Assembly: GCA_019359615.1 (NCBI GenBank)
Contig: JAHHHA010000005.1
Span: 186,001 to 250,000 of the forward strand
Source of the DNA: Cyanosarcina radialis HA8281-LM2
Lineage (GTDB): Bacteria; Cyanobacteriota; Cyanobacteriia; Cyanobacteriales; CCAP-1448
Direction of reading: 5' to 3'
Length of the DNA stretch: 64,000 bases
Part shown: positions 53,763-63,136 of the stretch, one piece after another
Layout: each line of letters begins with the position of its first letter
How positions within the stretch are numbered: position 1 is the first letter of the stretch
Translations under genes and position numbers: made by a program
Notes under the pieces: model-generated
The model's database searches: none
What the model was told of the DNA's origin: nothing
Seen by the model: only the letters and a program-made list of their open reading frames with translations

Positions 53763-55076
53763 ATGGTTTACGAACTATATCAAACCCTCGAAGTATCGCC
53801 TCAAGCCGAGCTAGAAGAAATTCGGCGCTCTTACTATCGGCTAGTCCGAAAATATTCGCCAGAAAGACATCCAGAACGATTTCAAGTCATCCGAGAAGCT
53901 TATGAAACGCTCTCAGATAAGCAAGCGAGGCAAAATTACGATGCCCTGCAAAAATATGGCGATGAAATTCAAGTTCTGATCGAGCAAGCTGAAGCTTGCA
54001 TGAGTGAAGAAAAGTGGACGATGGCGATCGATTTGTTAAAACGCATTCTTACTTTAGCACCTGGTGCAGATGCGGCTCGCAATCGTTTAGGGATTTGCTA
54101 TATTCATAGCAAGAATTGGGACTTTGCAGTTAAAGTGTTTCGTGCCTTAACCAAAATTAATCCCCACGTTCCGCTTTATTGGTTGAATTTTGGTTATGCC
54201 TACAAGCAGCAAGCCGATATTTTAGATAACGAAGATTATCGGCGAGGGCAATTGTACCATCAGGCTCGCGAATGCTTTCAAGTATGTACCAAGCTAGAAT
54301 CTTTCAATCCAGAACCTTATGTAGAAATAGCTCGTACCTATTTAGAAGAAAGTAATTATGCTGAATCTTTAGTTTGGTCCGAACGTGCAATTGGTGCTGA
54401 CGGTAAAACTGATTTTCAAGATTTTGATACTCTATTTTTTATTTGTATTATTTACTGGCGGAGCGGCGAGTTTGCCCATATCGATCGCACCGCCCAAAGA
54501 ATTATTTCTTTATTACCTGCTAATGATGATGCCCGTAAATATGCCGCAGCCAGATTTTTTAATATGGGTTTAGACATATTTAAATTCGGCGTTAAACAAG
54601 TTAATTATAGTTTGTTTAGAGCGGCATCTAAATTTCTCAAAGCAGCTAAAGACTTTGACCCTAACGATATTGAAATCAAAGATTTATATCAAAATGTTGA
54701 ATTAATGGTTGCGGGAGTAGATAGCTTGGAAATAATTAGACAAGATTCTACGATCGTCAATGAATTAAAAAGTTTGTGCGAATTTATTTTAGCCGATCGC
54801 TGCTATTATTTTGAATCTGATGAAGAGAAGAACAAAATCTACGATCGCCTGATGGAAGAAATTTTTGCTAATCCACCTAACTTGATTCTAGATTCAGTCA
54901 AGAAAATCAAATATAACTATCTAGCGATCTATCAGCTAAATAGCGACCTATTCGGGCAAATCGAACAGGCTATTTATCAGTGGTATACCCACCAGTCTTC
55001 TGGCAATTACAACTCTTTTTCAGGAATCGGCAAGGAAATTGCTTCAACTTTAAAAAAATGGCTGAAGTGGCGGTAA
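53763..55076 (+). CDS. J-domain-like/TPR protein lacking the HPD motif
   Basis: 437 aa from ATG 53763 (MVYELYQTLEVSPQAELE). Residues 1-65 form a J domain by helix pattern (EIRRSYYRLVRKYSPERHPE, RFQVIREAYETLSDKQARQN), but the loop carries SPE where all active J domains have HPD, so it should not stimulate ATPase in the usual way. TPR-like helices follow (EKWTMAIDLLKRILTLAPGA, EPYVEIARTYLEESNYAESL). No membrane helix. It may recruit clients or hold the Hsp70 rather than drive its cycle. Third gene of the operon, 47 bp after the Hsp70 gene. Confidence 0.85.
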   Translation: MVYELYQTLEVSPQAELEEIRRSYYRLVRKYSPERHPERFQVIREAYETLSDKQARQNYDALQKYGDEIQVLIEQAEACMSEEKWTMAIDLLKRILTLAPGADAARNRLGICYIHSKNWDFAVKVFRALTKINPHVPLYWLNFGYAYKQQADILDNEDYRRGQLYHQARECFQVCTKLESFNPEPYVEIARTYLEESNYAESLVWSERAIGADGKTDFQDFDTLFFICIIYWRSGEFAHIDRTAQRIISLLPANDDARKYAAARFFNMGLDIFKFGVKQVNYSLFRAASKFLKAAKDFDPNDIEIKDLYQNVELMVAGVDSLEIIRQDSTIVNELKSLCEFILADRCYYFESDEEKNKIYDRLMEEIFANPPNLILDSVKKIKYNYLAIYQLNSDLFGQIEQAIYQWYTHQSSGNYNSFSGIGKEIASTLKKWLKWR

Positions 55077-55168
55077 AAGACAGAAGTTCAGGAGTGCAGA
55101 AGTTCAGAAGTTCAGAATTCACAAAGCAAAAGTTAAAATCCTTCTCTTCTGTCCGTCTGTAACTCAAA

Positions 55169-55747
55169 TTAGCTCATTCTCTGCTTGACCAGCATCATCA
55201 GTTGGCTGACTTGCTTTTTCAACAAGTCGATTTCTCCTTGCATGGTTTCATTTTTTTGAGTTAATCTTTGCACTACAGCTTTTAATTGCTGAATTTCTTC
55301 TGCGGCTGCGTGGGGAATCGATCCTCCTAAATTGCGATCGCTAGACCGATTGGCTAATTTTTGATGCCGCAACTTGGCTTTAGAAGCTGCCGCTCTAATT
55401 GCTGAGATTAAAGCTTTTTGGTCGAAAGGCTTTTCAATAAACTCAAAATATTCTTCCAGATTGGGAATTTTATTGACGATCTCAGCTTTCCGACCCGACA
55501 TGACGATTAAAGGAGTAGCTTGAACTTCTCGATCTGTTTCTAGTTGTTCTAAAACTTCCCAACCATTCATGCGGGGCATGAAGCAATCTAACAAAATTAA
55601 GTGCGGACGTTCTTGGCGAATGAGATTTAGCCCTTGAATGCCGTCTTGAGCTTCTAAAACATCAAAGGTATTATGAGGGAGCATTTCTCGGATTTGCATC
55701 CGAATCACTTTGCCGTCATCAACAATTAGGACTTTTTGTTTTGCCAT
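55169..55747 (-). CDS. Response regulator with C-terminal coiled coil
   Basis: 192 aa. Receiver about 1-125: LIVDDGKVIRMQ, phosphoacceptor Asp in LILLDCFMPRMNG, Lys in FIEKPFDQ. A Lys/Arg-rich linker is followed by a coiled coil (EEIQQLKAVVQRLTQKNETM and the following helix) that could mediate dimerisation. No DNA-binding domain. It converges on the chaperone operon and need not be functionally linked to it. Confidence 0.9.
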   Translation of the reverse strand: MAKQKVLIVDDGKVIRMQIREMLPHNTFDVLEAQDGIQGLNLIRQERPHLILLDCFMPRMNGWEVLEQLETDREVQATPLIVMSGRKAEIVNKIPNLEEYFEFIEKPFDQKALISAIRAAASKAKLRHQKLANRSSDRNLGGSIPHAAAEEIQQLKAVVQRLTQKNETMQGEIDLLKKQVSQLMMLVKQRMS

Positions 55748-55889
55748 GGCCGCATTGGGAAATTTAAATGGGATAAAATTTTGGCTTCATATATCTTTAT
55801 AATTCCCAGATAGGATGGGTAAATTAAACTGAGAAAGAAATTTTGAAGCCCCTATGCCTGCGGACACCCCTTTTGGTGAGGTTAAATCG

Positions 55890-56663
55890 ATGCAACGGAG
55901 AATTATTGCCACTGTTATTCTACTCACAACTAATATAACTGCGCCAGCCCTGGCAGAAAATCCTGCCCAGACGATGCAATTGCTGTCTAAAAAACAGTGT
56001 CCGCAGTGCGAACTCAGCGGGGCTGGATTGACCATGGCAGAGTTATCTGGTGCTAATCTCAACAGTGCTGACTTGCAGCGGGCCAATCTCAGCCGCACTA
56101 ACCTCAGCGGTGCCGACTTGAGAAACGCTAATCTCAGAGGCGCTTCGCTCTATGGTGCTAACCTGATGGGGGCAGACCTGACTGGGGCAGACCTGACTGG
56201 GGCAGATTTACGGGATGCCTATTTGGTCAATGCCAATTTAGTTGGGGTCGATCTCAAGACGGTTTACTTGCAGGGAGCCATCGGCGTTCCCAGCTATGCT
56301 GGTACGCCGGAAGACTTCTATCGATGGGCGGTGGCAGAGTCTCAAAAAGGCAACGAGTTAGGAGCGATCGAGCATTACGATCGAGTCATAGCTGTAAAGG
56401 CTGATTTTGCGCCTGCTTACCTCGGTCGGGGAGTATCTCGCTATCGCTTAGGAGATGAGGCTGGAGCCATTCAAGATGTCAAGACAGCTAGCAAGTTGTT
56501 TTCTACCCAAGGTAATACTCAGGGCTATCAGGCAGCCGAAAACTTCATTAAAGGCGTAGAACTAGCCCGCCAGCCCCCGAAAAAAGAACGTGAAGGAGGA
56601 GGTGGTGGTTTCCTCAATTTTCTAGGAGGCATTGGGTCGTTCCTGTTGCAGTTACTCCTATAG
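55890..56663 (+). CDS. Exported pentapeptide-repeat/TPR protein
   Basis: 257 aa from ATG 55890, with GAGGTT upstream; an ATG at 55854 is less likely. Signal peptide MQRRIIATVILLTTNITAPA with cleavage near ALAEN. A CPQC pair follows, then about 16 pentapeptide repeats A(D/N)LxX (residues 47-130), which form a right-handed beta helix. A TPR-like part (165-225, GAIEHYDRVIAVKADFAPAY) and a Gly-rich hydrophobic tail complete it. Likely periplasmic or lumenal; partner unknown. Confidence 0.9.
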   Translation: MQRRIIATVILLTTNITAPALAENPAQTMQLLSKKQCPQCELSGAGLTMAELSGANLNSADLQRANLSRTNLSGADLRNANLRGASLYGANLMGADLTGADLTGADLRDAYLVNANLVGVDLKTVYLQGAIGVPSYAGTPEDFYRWAVAESQKGNELGAIEHYDRVIAVKADFAPAYLGRGVSRYRLGDEAGAIQDVKTASKLFSTQGNTQGYQAAENFIKGVELARQPPKKEREGGGGGFLNFLGGIGSFLLQLLL

Positions 56664-56703
56664 GCTGCTTATCGATCGCTTGCGTGCGATATTATGGCTA
56701 AAT

Positions 56704-57468
56704 CTAAGGACTCGCCATCTGCACCACCTTCTCTAACAGCCAAGGTGCAAACCGCTGACACCAAATCGCTAGATAACTTTGCCAGCCGACTAAAATTTCC
56801 TCAGCGTCTTTTTGCAGTCCAATCGTCAGGGATCTAGCAACTTGTTCCGGGGCTATAGCTCTAACCCAACGAAATAACTCGAAGTCGCGCACCATATCGG
56901 TATCCGTTAGGGAAGGCATCAAGGCGACAACCTGAATATTGTGTTCGGCTAGTTCGCGGCGCAAGGCTTGAGTAAATCCTAAAAGGGCAAACTTAGTCGC
57001 CGAATAAGTCGCCATTGTCGGCGCAGCTACTTTTCCCATTAAGCTAGAAACGTTGACAATCGTTCCCTCTTTTTGACTCGCCATCCGCCTGGCCAGCAGA
57101 TGAGTCATGTTGTAAGTGCCTAACAAATTCAGGGTTAGCTCTTGTTGCACCTGGGGTAATTTAGATTGCAAAAAGTTGCTTTGGTAAGCTACTCCAGCAC
57201 AATTGACTAACAGATGAATTGGCCCGTAAGTGCGCCAAGCTTGAGCCAAGGCAATATTAACTTCTACTGTCTGCGTCAAATCGATCGCTAACACCACAGC
57301 TTCTACTGCCATCGACTCAATTTCGCTGGCCACTTCAGCTAACTTTTCTCGGTTGCGTGCTACCAAGATCAGCCGCTGCATTCCTTGGCGGGCTAGTTCT
57401 AGAGCAATCGCTCGCCCGATTCCTCGTGAAGCCCCTGTAACTAGAGCCACTTTGCCGTGAATATCCAT
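56704..57468 (-). CDS. Short-chain dehydrogenase/reductase (SDR)
   Basis: 254 aa. NAD(P) site VALVTGASRGIGRAIALELA (residues 7-26), NCAG motif, catalytic Ser in NVSSLMG, Tyr-x3-Lys in YSATK. The C-terminus is typical of 3-ketoacyl-type SDRs (LPSLTDTDMVRDFE). Substrate cannot be inferred. Different in sequence from the SDR at 12443. Confidence 0.9.
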   Translation of the reverse strand: MDIHGKVALVTGASRGIGRAIALELARQGMQRLILVARNREKLAEVASEIESMAVEAVVLAIDLTQTVEVNIALAQAWRTYGPIHLLVNCAGVAYQSNFLQSKLPQVQQELTLNLLGTYNMTHLLARRMASQKEGTIVNVSSLMGKVAAPTMATYSATKFALLGFTQALRRELAEHNIQVVALMPSLTDTDMVRDFELFRWVRAIAPEQVARSLTIGLQKDAEEILVGWQSYLAIWCQRFAPWLLEKVVQMASP

Positions 57469-58590
57469 CAGTTTTTACCTCCAAAATTTTACAGGCGGAG
57501 CAGGGCAGGCAAGATGCCTGCCTCACAAGAATTCAATCGAGCATTGGTATGAAGCTTGAGAGCGATGACAAATCAACCCAGGGCAAATTTCCTGGTGTTT
57601 AGACGGGGAAGTATTACCCAATTTGGTTTTGAGAGCTTTGTATTTCTTGAGTCCGCGCAGGCAGGCGGTGGTTTTATAGCCCTGCCTTTAGTCTCCAGGC
57701 AATTTCTGAATCTATCTGCGAGGAGAACTTTTTACAGCGGAGCGAGAGGCTGTAACACTAGCAAAAAGAAATGAATAGGCTCATAGGTTATACCTCTCCT
57801 AGAGTCGAGTGTCGATCGAAACGATTAACCAAGCACACTCTAACAACTAAATCAAGCCTGTGCAACATTTTTTAATAAATTTTTTTAATATTTCTTTACA
57901 ATTGAGAATCGGCGATCGCCTCTACCAACAACCTAGATTTACCCGACGCGGAGCTTCCGGTTACTAATTCCCTAATCCTATAGCCGATAATCGATCCCCT
58001 TTCTCAAACGGGCAATTTTCTCAAACCCCAGTTTAGCTAACATTTTTTCATAAGTTTTTCTAAATACTTGAGTAACCAATGTATCGCTTGTCTCTCAATT
58101 CGATCGTTCCTGAAAAAATTGTCATCTTAAATACATAGGTTTGACATCAAAAAGACACATAGCTAGGCAGACATAAATATTTATGGTTGAGGTGAGGGCA
58201 GAGAAAAGACTAGAAATAGCTTAATTTCCCCAAGACAAGTAGAATAGCGATCGAAAGTCATCGATGACTGAATCTCACTTAAAGCGAGTTCTGACATTTG
58301 AGCCGATATCGATCGCCCTCAGCCTTTTGGGTTTCGCACCGAGAACTAGTCTCAACTCCAGCTTGAAGTCAAACTTTTGTAAAGATCTATGTAAATCTCA
58401 GACCGGGCGGTTGTTTTTGAGAAATTCCCATCGCTGGGTCGCGATTCCCTGGCAGATGAGGTGTAAAGAGGATGTTGTCAGTCTCACTTCAGCGTTTTTT
58501 TATCTAATTTGTTTTATCGATGGCTACCGACTCTGATATAAGTTAGATATTAAGCTTTGTAAGATTTTCTAAGATTAGGGAGATTCCAAC
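57469..58590. other. 1.1-kb region upstream of cpcG
   Basis: No convincing gene. It has the hairpin GGCAGGCA-AGA-TGCCTGCC (57504-57522), a degenerate GTCCGCGCAG repeat (57650-57700), and then mostly AT-rich DNA with T/A runs (57860-57900). Two short ATG frames (57556 and 58264) lack family resemblance and ribosome sites. The long distance suggests an extended promoter or leader for the linker gene; GGGAG lies 10 nt before the GTG start. Confidence 0.45.
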
Positions 58591-59346
58591 GTGGCAATTC
58601 CTTTATTAAGCTACGCCCCCAAGAGTCAAAATCAACGGGTGGCGGGATATGAAACCCCTGGTGACGAACAACCGAGAACTTATACCACCGATAACATCCT
58701 CTCTCCTGGAGATATGGGTGTCTTGATCGAAGCCGCCTATCGTCAAATCTTTTTCCATGCCTTCAAGTGGGATCGCGAAGTGGCGCTGGAGTCTCAACTC
58801 CGTAACGGTCAGATTACCGTCCGCGACTTCATTCGCGGATTGCTGTTGTCTAAAACCTACTACAACAGCTTCTACGAAAAGAATAGCAACTACCGCTTTG
58901 TCGAACACTGCGTCCAAAAGGTGCTAGGGCGCGATGTCTACAGCGAACGGGAAAAGATTGCTTGGTCGATCGTGGTCGCTAATAAGGGAATCGCTGGCTT
59001 AGCCGATGCCCTATTGAACAGCGAAGAGTACCTGTCTAACTTCGGTTACAATACCGTTCCCTATCAGCGGCGGCGAATTCTGCCAGGTCGGGCGCAGGGC
59101 GAACTTCCATTTAACATCAAGTCTCCGCGCTACGATGCCTACCACCGCGCTCAGTTAGGCTTCCCTCAAATTGTTTGGCAGATGGAAGTCAAGAGTTTTG
59201 TGCCCCAAGACAAGCGGGCCAAAGCTGGCGATCCTTCTCTGTACAAATCTTTGGCGCAAGGCATTAATTTACCAACGAGCGTCCCACCCAGAGTTACAGC
59301 GTCAAATATAGGCGATTACGAATCTAAAGTACCTCGTCGCCGTTAG
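58591..59346 (+). CDS. cpcG: Phycobilisome rod-core linker polypeptide
   Basis: 251 aa from GTG 58591. A PBS-linker domain spans about 10-180: [73 protein letters not shown]. The C-terminal part ([20 protein letters not shown], then [13 protein letters not shown]) lacks a membrane helix, so it is the CpcG1 kind that attaches rods to the allophycocyanin core rather than the membrane-bound CpcL kind. It stands alone, away from a cpc operon. Confidence 0.94.
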   Translation: MAIPLLSYAPKSQNQRVAGYETPGDEQPRTYTTDNILSPGDMGVLIEAAYRQIFFHAFKWDREVALESQLRNGQITVRDFIRGLLLSKTYYNSFYEKNSNYRFVEHCVQKVLGRDVYSEREKIAWSIVVANKGIAGLADALLNSEEYLSNFGYNTVPYQRRRILPGRAQGELPFNIKSPRYDAYHRAQLGFPQIVWQMEVKSFVPQDKRAKAGDPSLYKSLAQGINLPTSVPPRVTASNIGDYESKVPRRR

Positions 59347-59482
59347 AGAAGTGTGAAGTTTGTAGGGGCAAAGCATTTGGACGGTTAGTTATTGGCATGG
59401 AGCTAAGACTTATCGCCGAACGCTTTGCCCGCAGTTGAGTGTTGAGTGTTGAGTTAACGAAAGTTGATTCAGCACTTAACAC

Positions 59483-60526
59483 TCAATTTTGTTTGAGGCG
59501 ATGGCGCAGCACGTCTAATAGGGTGGTGAAGTTTGGGGGTAAAGGAGCGATCGCGCAAATCTCAGTTCCCAATTGGGGATGTTGTAAAGTCAGCCGCCAA
59601 GCATGAAGAGCTTGTCCTGAAAGGTTCACACCGATCGATCGCCCAGAACTGTAAACCGGATCTCCAACGATAGGATGACCGATATGGGAACTGTGAACCC
59701 GAATTTGATGGGTGCGTCCGGTTTCTAGTTGAAAGTGCATCAAAGTATAATTACCCAGCCGTTCTTTGACTTGCCAGCGAGTAACCGCAGGGCGGCCGCC
59801 TTTGGTTTCTGGCACTACAGCCATTTTCTGGCGATCGACTCGATGGCGACCGATGGGGAAGTCAATTGTGCCGCTATCGGCTCGCGGAGAACCATAGACG
59901 ATACCTAAGTATTCTCGACGGGCAGTTTTAGCTTTGATTTGAGCTTGCAAGTGTTGGTGGGCAAAATCATTTTTGGCAATAGCGATCGCCCCAGTGGTAT
60001 CTTTATCCAAACGGTGGACGATTCCTGGGCGTTGCACCCCACCGATGCCGGAGAGATCGTGGCAATGAGCCAAAATTGCATTTACTAACGTTCCCGCCTC
60101 ATGGCCCGCCGCTGGATGCACGACTAACCCAGCAGGTTTGTTGACGATCAGCAAGCAGTCATCTTCGTAGAGAATATCGAGGGGAATAGCTTCTGGTTGC
60201 AAGTCGAGAGGTTGAGATGCCGGGATTGTAAGATGGATGCGATCGCCTGGTTTGAGTTTGGTATTTTTGTTCGTACAGATGCGATCGTTAAGTCGCACGC
60301 AGCTTTGAGCGATCGATTTTTGCAGTCGGGCGCGAGATAGATCGGGTAACTGACTGGCTAGCCAGAGATCGAGGCGGTTGATTTTGCCTTGTGCTTCGAC
60401 TTGCAGATCGATTTCTAACTCAGTTGGCGATCCATTGACCCTGGCGGTTGAAACCGCAGCTACACAGTCAAAGTCCGCCTGCGCGGACTCAAGACTAAAC
60501 GATCGATCGCTATTCTTATGCTCCAT
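59483..60526 (-). CDS. RluA-family pseudouridine synthase with repeat-derived N-terminus
   Basis: 347 aa from ATG 60526 (MEHKNSDRSFSLESAQAD). S4 domain at about 50-95 (INRLDLWLASQLPDLSRARL), then the catalytic domain with GIVHRLDKDTTG carrying the active-site Asp, VVHPAAGHEAGTLVNAILAH, and QLETGRTHQIRVHSSHIGHP. It isomerises uridines in large rRNA or tRNA. Residues 13-28 are encoded by a dispersed 47-bp repeat (60443-60489), so the functional protein may begin later. The start overlaps the upstream ammonia-lyase gene by 11 bp. Confidence 0.9.
   Translation of the reverse strand: MEHKNSDRSFSLESAQADFDCVAAVSTARVNGSPTELEIDLQVEAQGKINRLDLWLASQLPDLSRARLQKSIAQSCVRLNDRICTNKNTKLKPGDRIHLTIPASQPLDLQPEAIPLDILYEDDCLLIVNKPAGLVVHPAAGHEAGTLVNAILAHCHDLSGIGGVQRPGIVHRLDKDTTGAIAIAKNDFAHQHLQAQIKAKTARREYLGIVYGSPRADSGTIDFPIGRHRVDRQKMAVVPETKGGRPAVTRWQVKERLGNYTLMHFQLETGRTHQIRVHSSHIGHPIVGDPVYSSGRSIGVNLSGQALHAWRLTLQHPQLGTEICAIAPLPPNFTTLLDVLRHRLKQN
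60443..60489. repeat. 47-bp dispersed repeat (copy 2), within a coding region
   Basis: Three mismatches from 48907-48953. Read on the minus strand it gives ESAQADFDCVAAVSTA in the pseudouridine synthase N-terminus. Confidence 0.8.
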
Positions 60527-61493
60527 ACCCCCCAAATATTTTCCCAACTCGAGTCAAATCGACGTTACCGCCGCTGATAATGACACCGATTCTAGCTCCT
60601 GGTGCTTTCACTGCCCCGCCAAGTAATGCCGCTGCTGCTAGCGCTCCTGTTGGTTCTACTACTATTTTCAAGCGTTCCCACAACAAGAACATAGTGCGGA
60701 CAATGGCCGCTTCCGATACTGTCACCATATCATCGACGTAATTTAGCACCAAAGGAAAGGTAATTCGACCCAAACTGGGAGTACGCGCCCCATCCGCAAT
60801 GGTATCGGCTCGCTCGATCGTTTGCAGGGTTCGGCTGTGAAAGGAACGGGTAGCATCGTCGGCCAGTTCTGGTTCTACCCCGATCGCTTTACACTCAGGT
60901 AAAAGAGTTTTGGCAGCAATGGCACTGCCAGAGAGCAATCCGCCACCGCCGCAACCGACTAAGAGTAAATCTAGTTCGCCGACTTCTTCGATTAGTTCTT
61001 TGGCGGCTGTCCCCTGACCCGCAACGATCTGAGGGTGGTCGTAGGGCGGAATTATGGTTAAACCTCTTTCTTGGGCTAAAGCTTGGGTTAATTCTTCTCG
61101 TTTGCTTTCTTGACGTTGGTATAAAATTACTTCCGCCCCGTACCCCCTAGTAGCTGCAAGCTTGACGGCGGGCGCGTCGTCAGGCATGACGATGGTAGCA
61201 GGAACGCCCAGCAATTGTCCGGCCAGGGCAATCGCTTGGGCGTGATTTCCCGAAGAAAAGGTGATAACACCTTGTTGTTTTTGGGCTGCCGATAGCTGCG
61301 AGAGCGCGTTGTAAGCCCCCCGAAACTTAAAAGCACCCGCGCGTTGGAAGTTCTCGCATTTAAAGAAGACTTGGCTATTAGTTAGTCGATCGACTGTAGT
61401 TGATGTGAAAACAGGCGTTCGACGAGCTACGCCAGCCAAACGTCGAGCGGCGGCTTCGATGTCAGCGAAAGTAACAGAGTGAGGCTTTAGCAT
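60516..61493 (-). CDS. Threonine/serine dehydratase or hydroxyaspartate ammonia-lyase (PLP fold II)
   Basis: 325 aa. PLP Lys in FKFRGAYNAL (about residue 60), substrate loop SSGNHAQAIA, glycine loop GCGGGGLLSG, and the C-terminal SGGNVDL. There is no ACT regulatory domain, so it resembles biodegradative threonine deaminase TdcB or serine racemase/threo-hydroxyaspartate dehydratase rather than IlvA. Function among these cannot be decided. It overlaps the next gene by 11 bp. Confidence 0.88.
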   Translation of the reverse strand: MLKPHSVTFADIEAAARRLAGVARRTPVFTSTTVDRLTNSQVFFKCENFQRAGAFKFRGAYNALSQLSAAQKQQGVITFSSGNHAQAIALAGQLLGVPATIVMPDDAPAVKLAATRGYGAEVILYQRQESKREELTQALAQERGLTIIPPYDHPQIVAGQGTAAKELIEEVGELDLLLVGCGGGGLLSGSAIAAKTLLPECKAIGVEPELADDATRSFHSRTLQTIERADTIADGARTPSLGRITFPLVLNYVDDMVTVSEAAIVRTMFLLWERLKIVVEPTGALAAAALLGGAVKAPGARIGVIISGGNVDLTRVGKIFGGYGA

Positions 61494-61600
61494 TAGACCT
61501 CATGCAAAAGTGAAAAAATTATTGTTTATCAGACTAAAGCCCTCAAAGCCCTAACTTATTACTTATTACTTATATAGCCAGTCTAAATTATTCATGAAAT

Positions 61601-61647
61601 TGTGGGATAGCCGTCCCGGCTGTCCCACAGGCAGGCAGGATGCCTGC
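61601..61647. repeat. Two adjacent hairpins
   Basis: TGTGGGATAGCCG-TCC-CGGCTGTCCCACA (61601-61629, one G-T pair), then GCAGGCA-GGA-TGCCTGC (61631-61647). Same families as 4728, 18935-18982 and 57504. Confidence 0.8.
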
Positions 61648-61680
61648 GCTACAAGATTGTTCGCCAATGAAATAGACTCG

Positions 61681-62346
61681 CTATATCTTAACCGCACACC
61701 CAAGCTGTTGGGGATCTTGCGTATCTATAACATAAATAGCATAGTTTTGGAGAACATCGATCGCGGCTCGCTGGACGTTAGGTTCGACAAAATCGTGAAA
61801 CAGAATAATCGCTCCTGGCTTTAAGTAGGGAGCCACAATTTCTAATTCTGACTTCACTCCTTCGTAGTCGTGAAGGCTATCTTGAAAAAATAGATCTGGT
61901 ACTACCTTTTCTAATACTTTGGGCATCATTTCTGTCGATGGTTGTCCGCGATGCAATTCGACGCGCGATCGCAAATTCTTAGGAATATACTTGCCAGCAT
62001 GAGAATAAAGATCGAACGTATAAACCTTGCCAGAATTGCCAATATCTTCTAAAGCCGCAGCTAAATAAGCTGTAGAATACCCCCAATAAGTCCCCGTTTC
62101 AAATACGCAATCGGTCTTGATGGCTCTACATATATTATACAAAGCTTGAGCGGTATCTGGATGCACCGTATTCGAGCGAGCCAATCCTCGGATGATGTTC
62201 CTAATTACCTTAAGGGGGATAAACTGACGCAACCAATACTCCCGTTGTCGAATGACATCTACAGCATCAATAGCACTAAGATAGGTAAAATCATCGGGGA
62301 TATGACAATGGGTTTTCAGGAGATGATGAAGGCTAATAACTTCCAC
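61681..62346 (-). CDS. Class I SAM-dependent methyltransferase
   Basis: 221 aa. SAM site VFETGTYWGYSTAYLAAALE (about 82-101), the acidic strand end VYTFDLYSHAGK, and the Asp-containing LFFQDSLHDYEGVKSELEIV, which recall O-methyltransferases with a D-x-D metal/sugar site. First in a same-strand group with a TylF-like methyltransferase and a glycosyltransferase, suggesting modification of a glycan or small metabolite. Confidence 0.85.
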   Translation of the reverse strand: MEVISLHHLLKTHCHIPDDFTYLSAIDAVDVIRQREYWLRQFIPLKVIRNIIRGLARSNTVHPDTAQALYNICRAIKTDCVFETGTYWGYSTAYLAAALEDIGNSGKVYTFDLYSHAGKYIPKNLRSRVELHRGQPSTEMMPKVLEKVVPDLFFQDSLHDYEGVKSELEIVAPYLKPGAIILFHDFVEPNVQRAAIDVLQNYAIYVIDTQDPQQLGCAVKI

Positions 62347-62367
62347 GATCTATGGCAATGAATTTTC

Positions 62368-63114
62368 TCAAGATGGCTTAACAAACTGCCGACCAGTATA
62401 GTCTAAATAGTGTAATTTAGGATCGATCTGGCGGTGCTGGAAAAATTCGGTAACGGCCTTTCTCGCTCCTGCCCAGTGACCGTAATCGTCGATTTGAATT
62501 ACGCCCCCTGGACTGACGCGATCGTACAAATGCTCTAGGCAGGATTTGACGCTTTCGTACCAATCGCCATCAACGTGCAGCACGGCAATTTTCTCCACCT
62601 CAGCCACGGGCAGAGTATCTTGAAATAGTCCTTTGATGAGGCGGGAACGTTCTAAAATTCCGCATTGCTGGAACAGATTTTCTACCTCTGACAACTCGCC
62701 TCGGCACTTGCCAGTCCAGAATTTAGCTCGATCGTAGTCGGGATCGGCAGCGGTTGGCGGCGGTAAACCCTCAAAAGTATCGAACACCCATAACTGGCGA
62801 TTTGAGTTCAGGCGATTGAGAGTTAACCCCATGAAGGCAGCACTACCCCCAAGGGCCGTGCCGCATTCAACTACGTCGCCAGGAATTTGGCGATCGATCG
62901 CGTATTTAATCGCCCGTTCCAGCCCGCGCAACCGGGCAGTCGAACAACTAGTGTAGGGACGAATGAGGCGATAGTTTTTGGCAAACTCTGTCGGCAAGAT
63001 AGCATCAGCTATCCGGTTGGGAAGATCGCGCCATTGCCGCCACTTGGAGGAAATCTTATCGATCGAGAGCGTGGAAAAATTCAAGTTTTTATTCTCAATT
63101 GTATGGATGGACAA
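62368..63114 (-). CDS. TylF/MycF-type macrocin O-methyltransferase
   Basis: 248 aa. Family features: DRQIPGDVVECGTALGGSAA (SAM site), LWVFDTFEGLPPPTAADPDY, VLHVDGDWYESVKSCLEHLY and VIQIDDYGHWAGARKAV. These Mg-dependent enzymes methylate sugar hydroxyls in glycosylated products. Lies between a glycosyltransferase and another methyltransferase on the same strand (21-22 bp gaps), so probably one operon. Confidence 0.92.
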   Translation of the reverse strand: MSIHTIENKNLNFSTLSIDKISSKWRQWRDLPNRIADAILPTEFAKNYRLIRPYTSCSTARLRGLERAIKYAIDRQIPGDVVECGTALGGSAAFMGLTLNRLNSNRQLWVFDTFEGLPPPTAADPDYDRAKFWTGKCRGELSEVENLFQQCGILERSRLIKGLFQDTLPVAEVEKIAVLHVDGDWYESVKSCLEHLYDRVSPGGVIQIDDYGHWAGARKAVTEFFQHRQIDPKLHYLDYTGRQFVKPS

Positions 63115-63136
63115 TTTATACAGTAAAGGTTAAAGG

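Noticed and set aside
58264-58536. 90-codon frame upstream of cpcG
   Set aside because: No ribosome site, odd composition and no family resemblance; more likely chance in promoter DNA.
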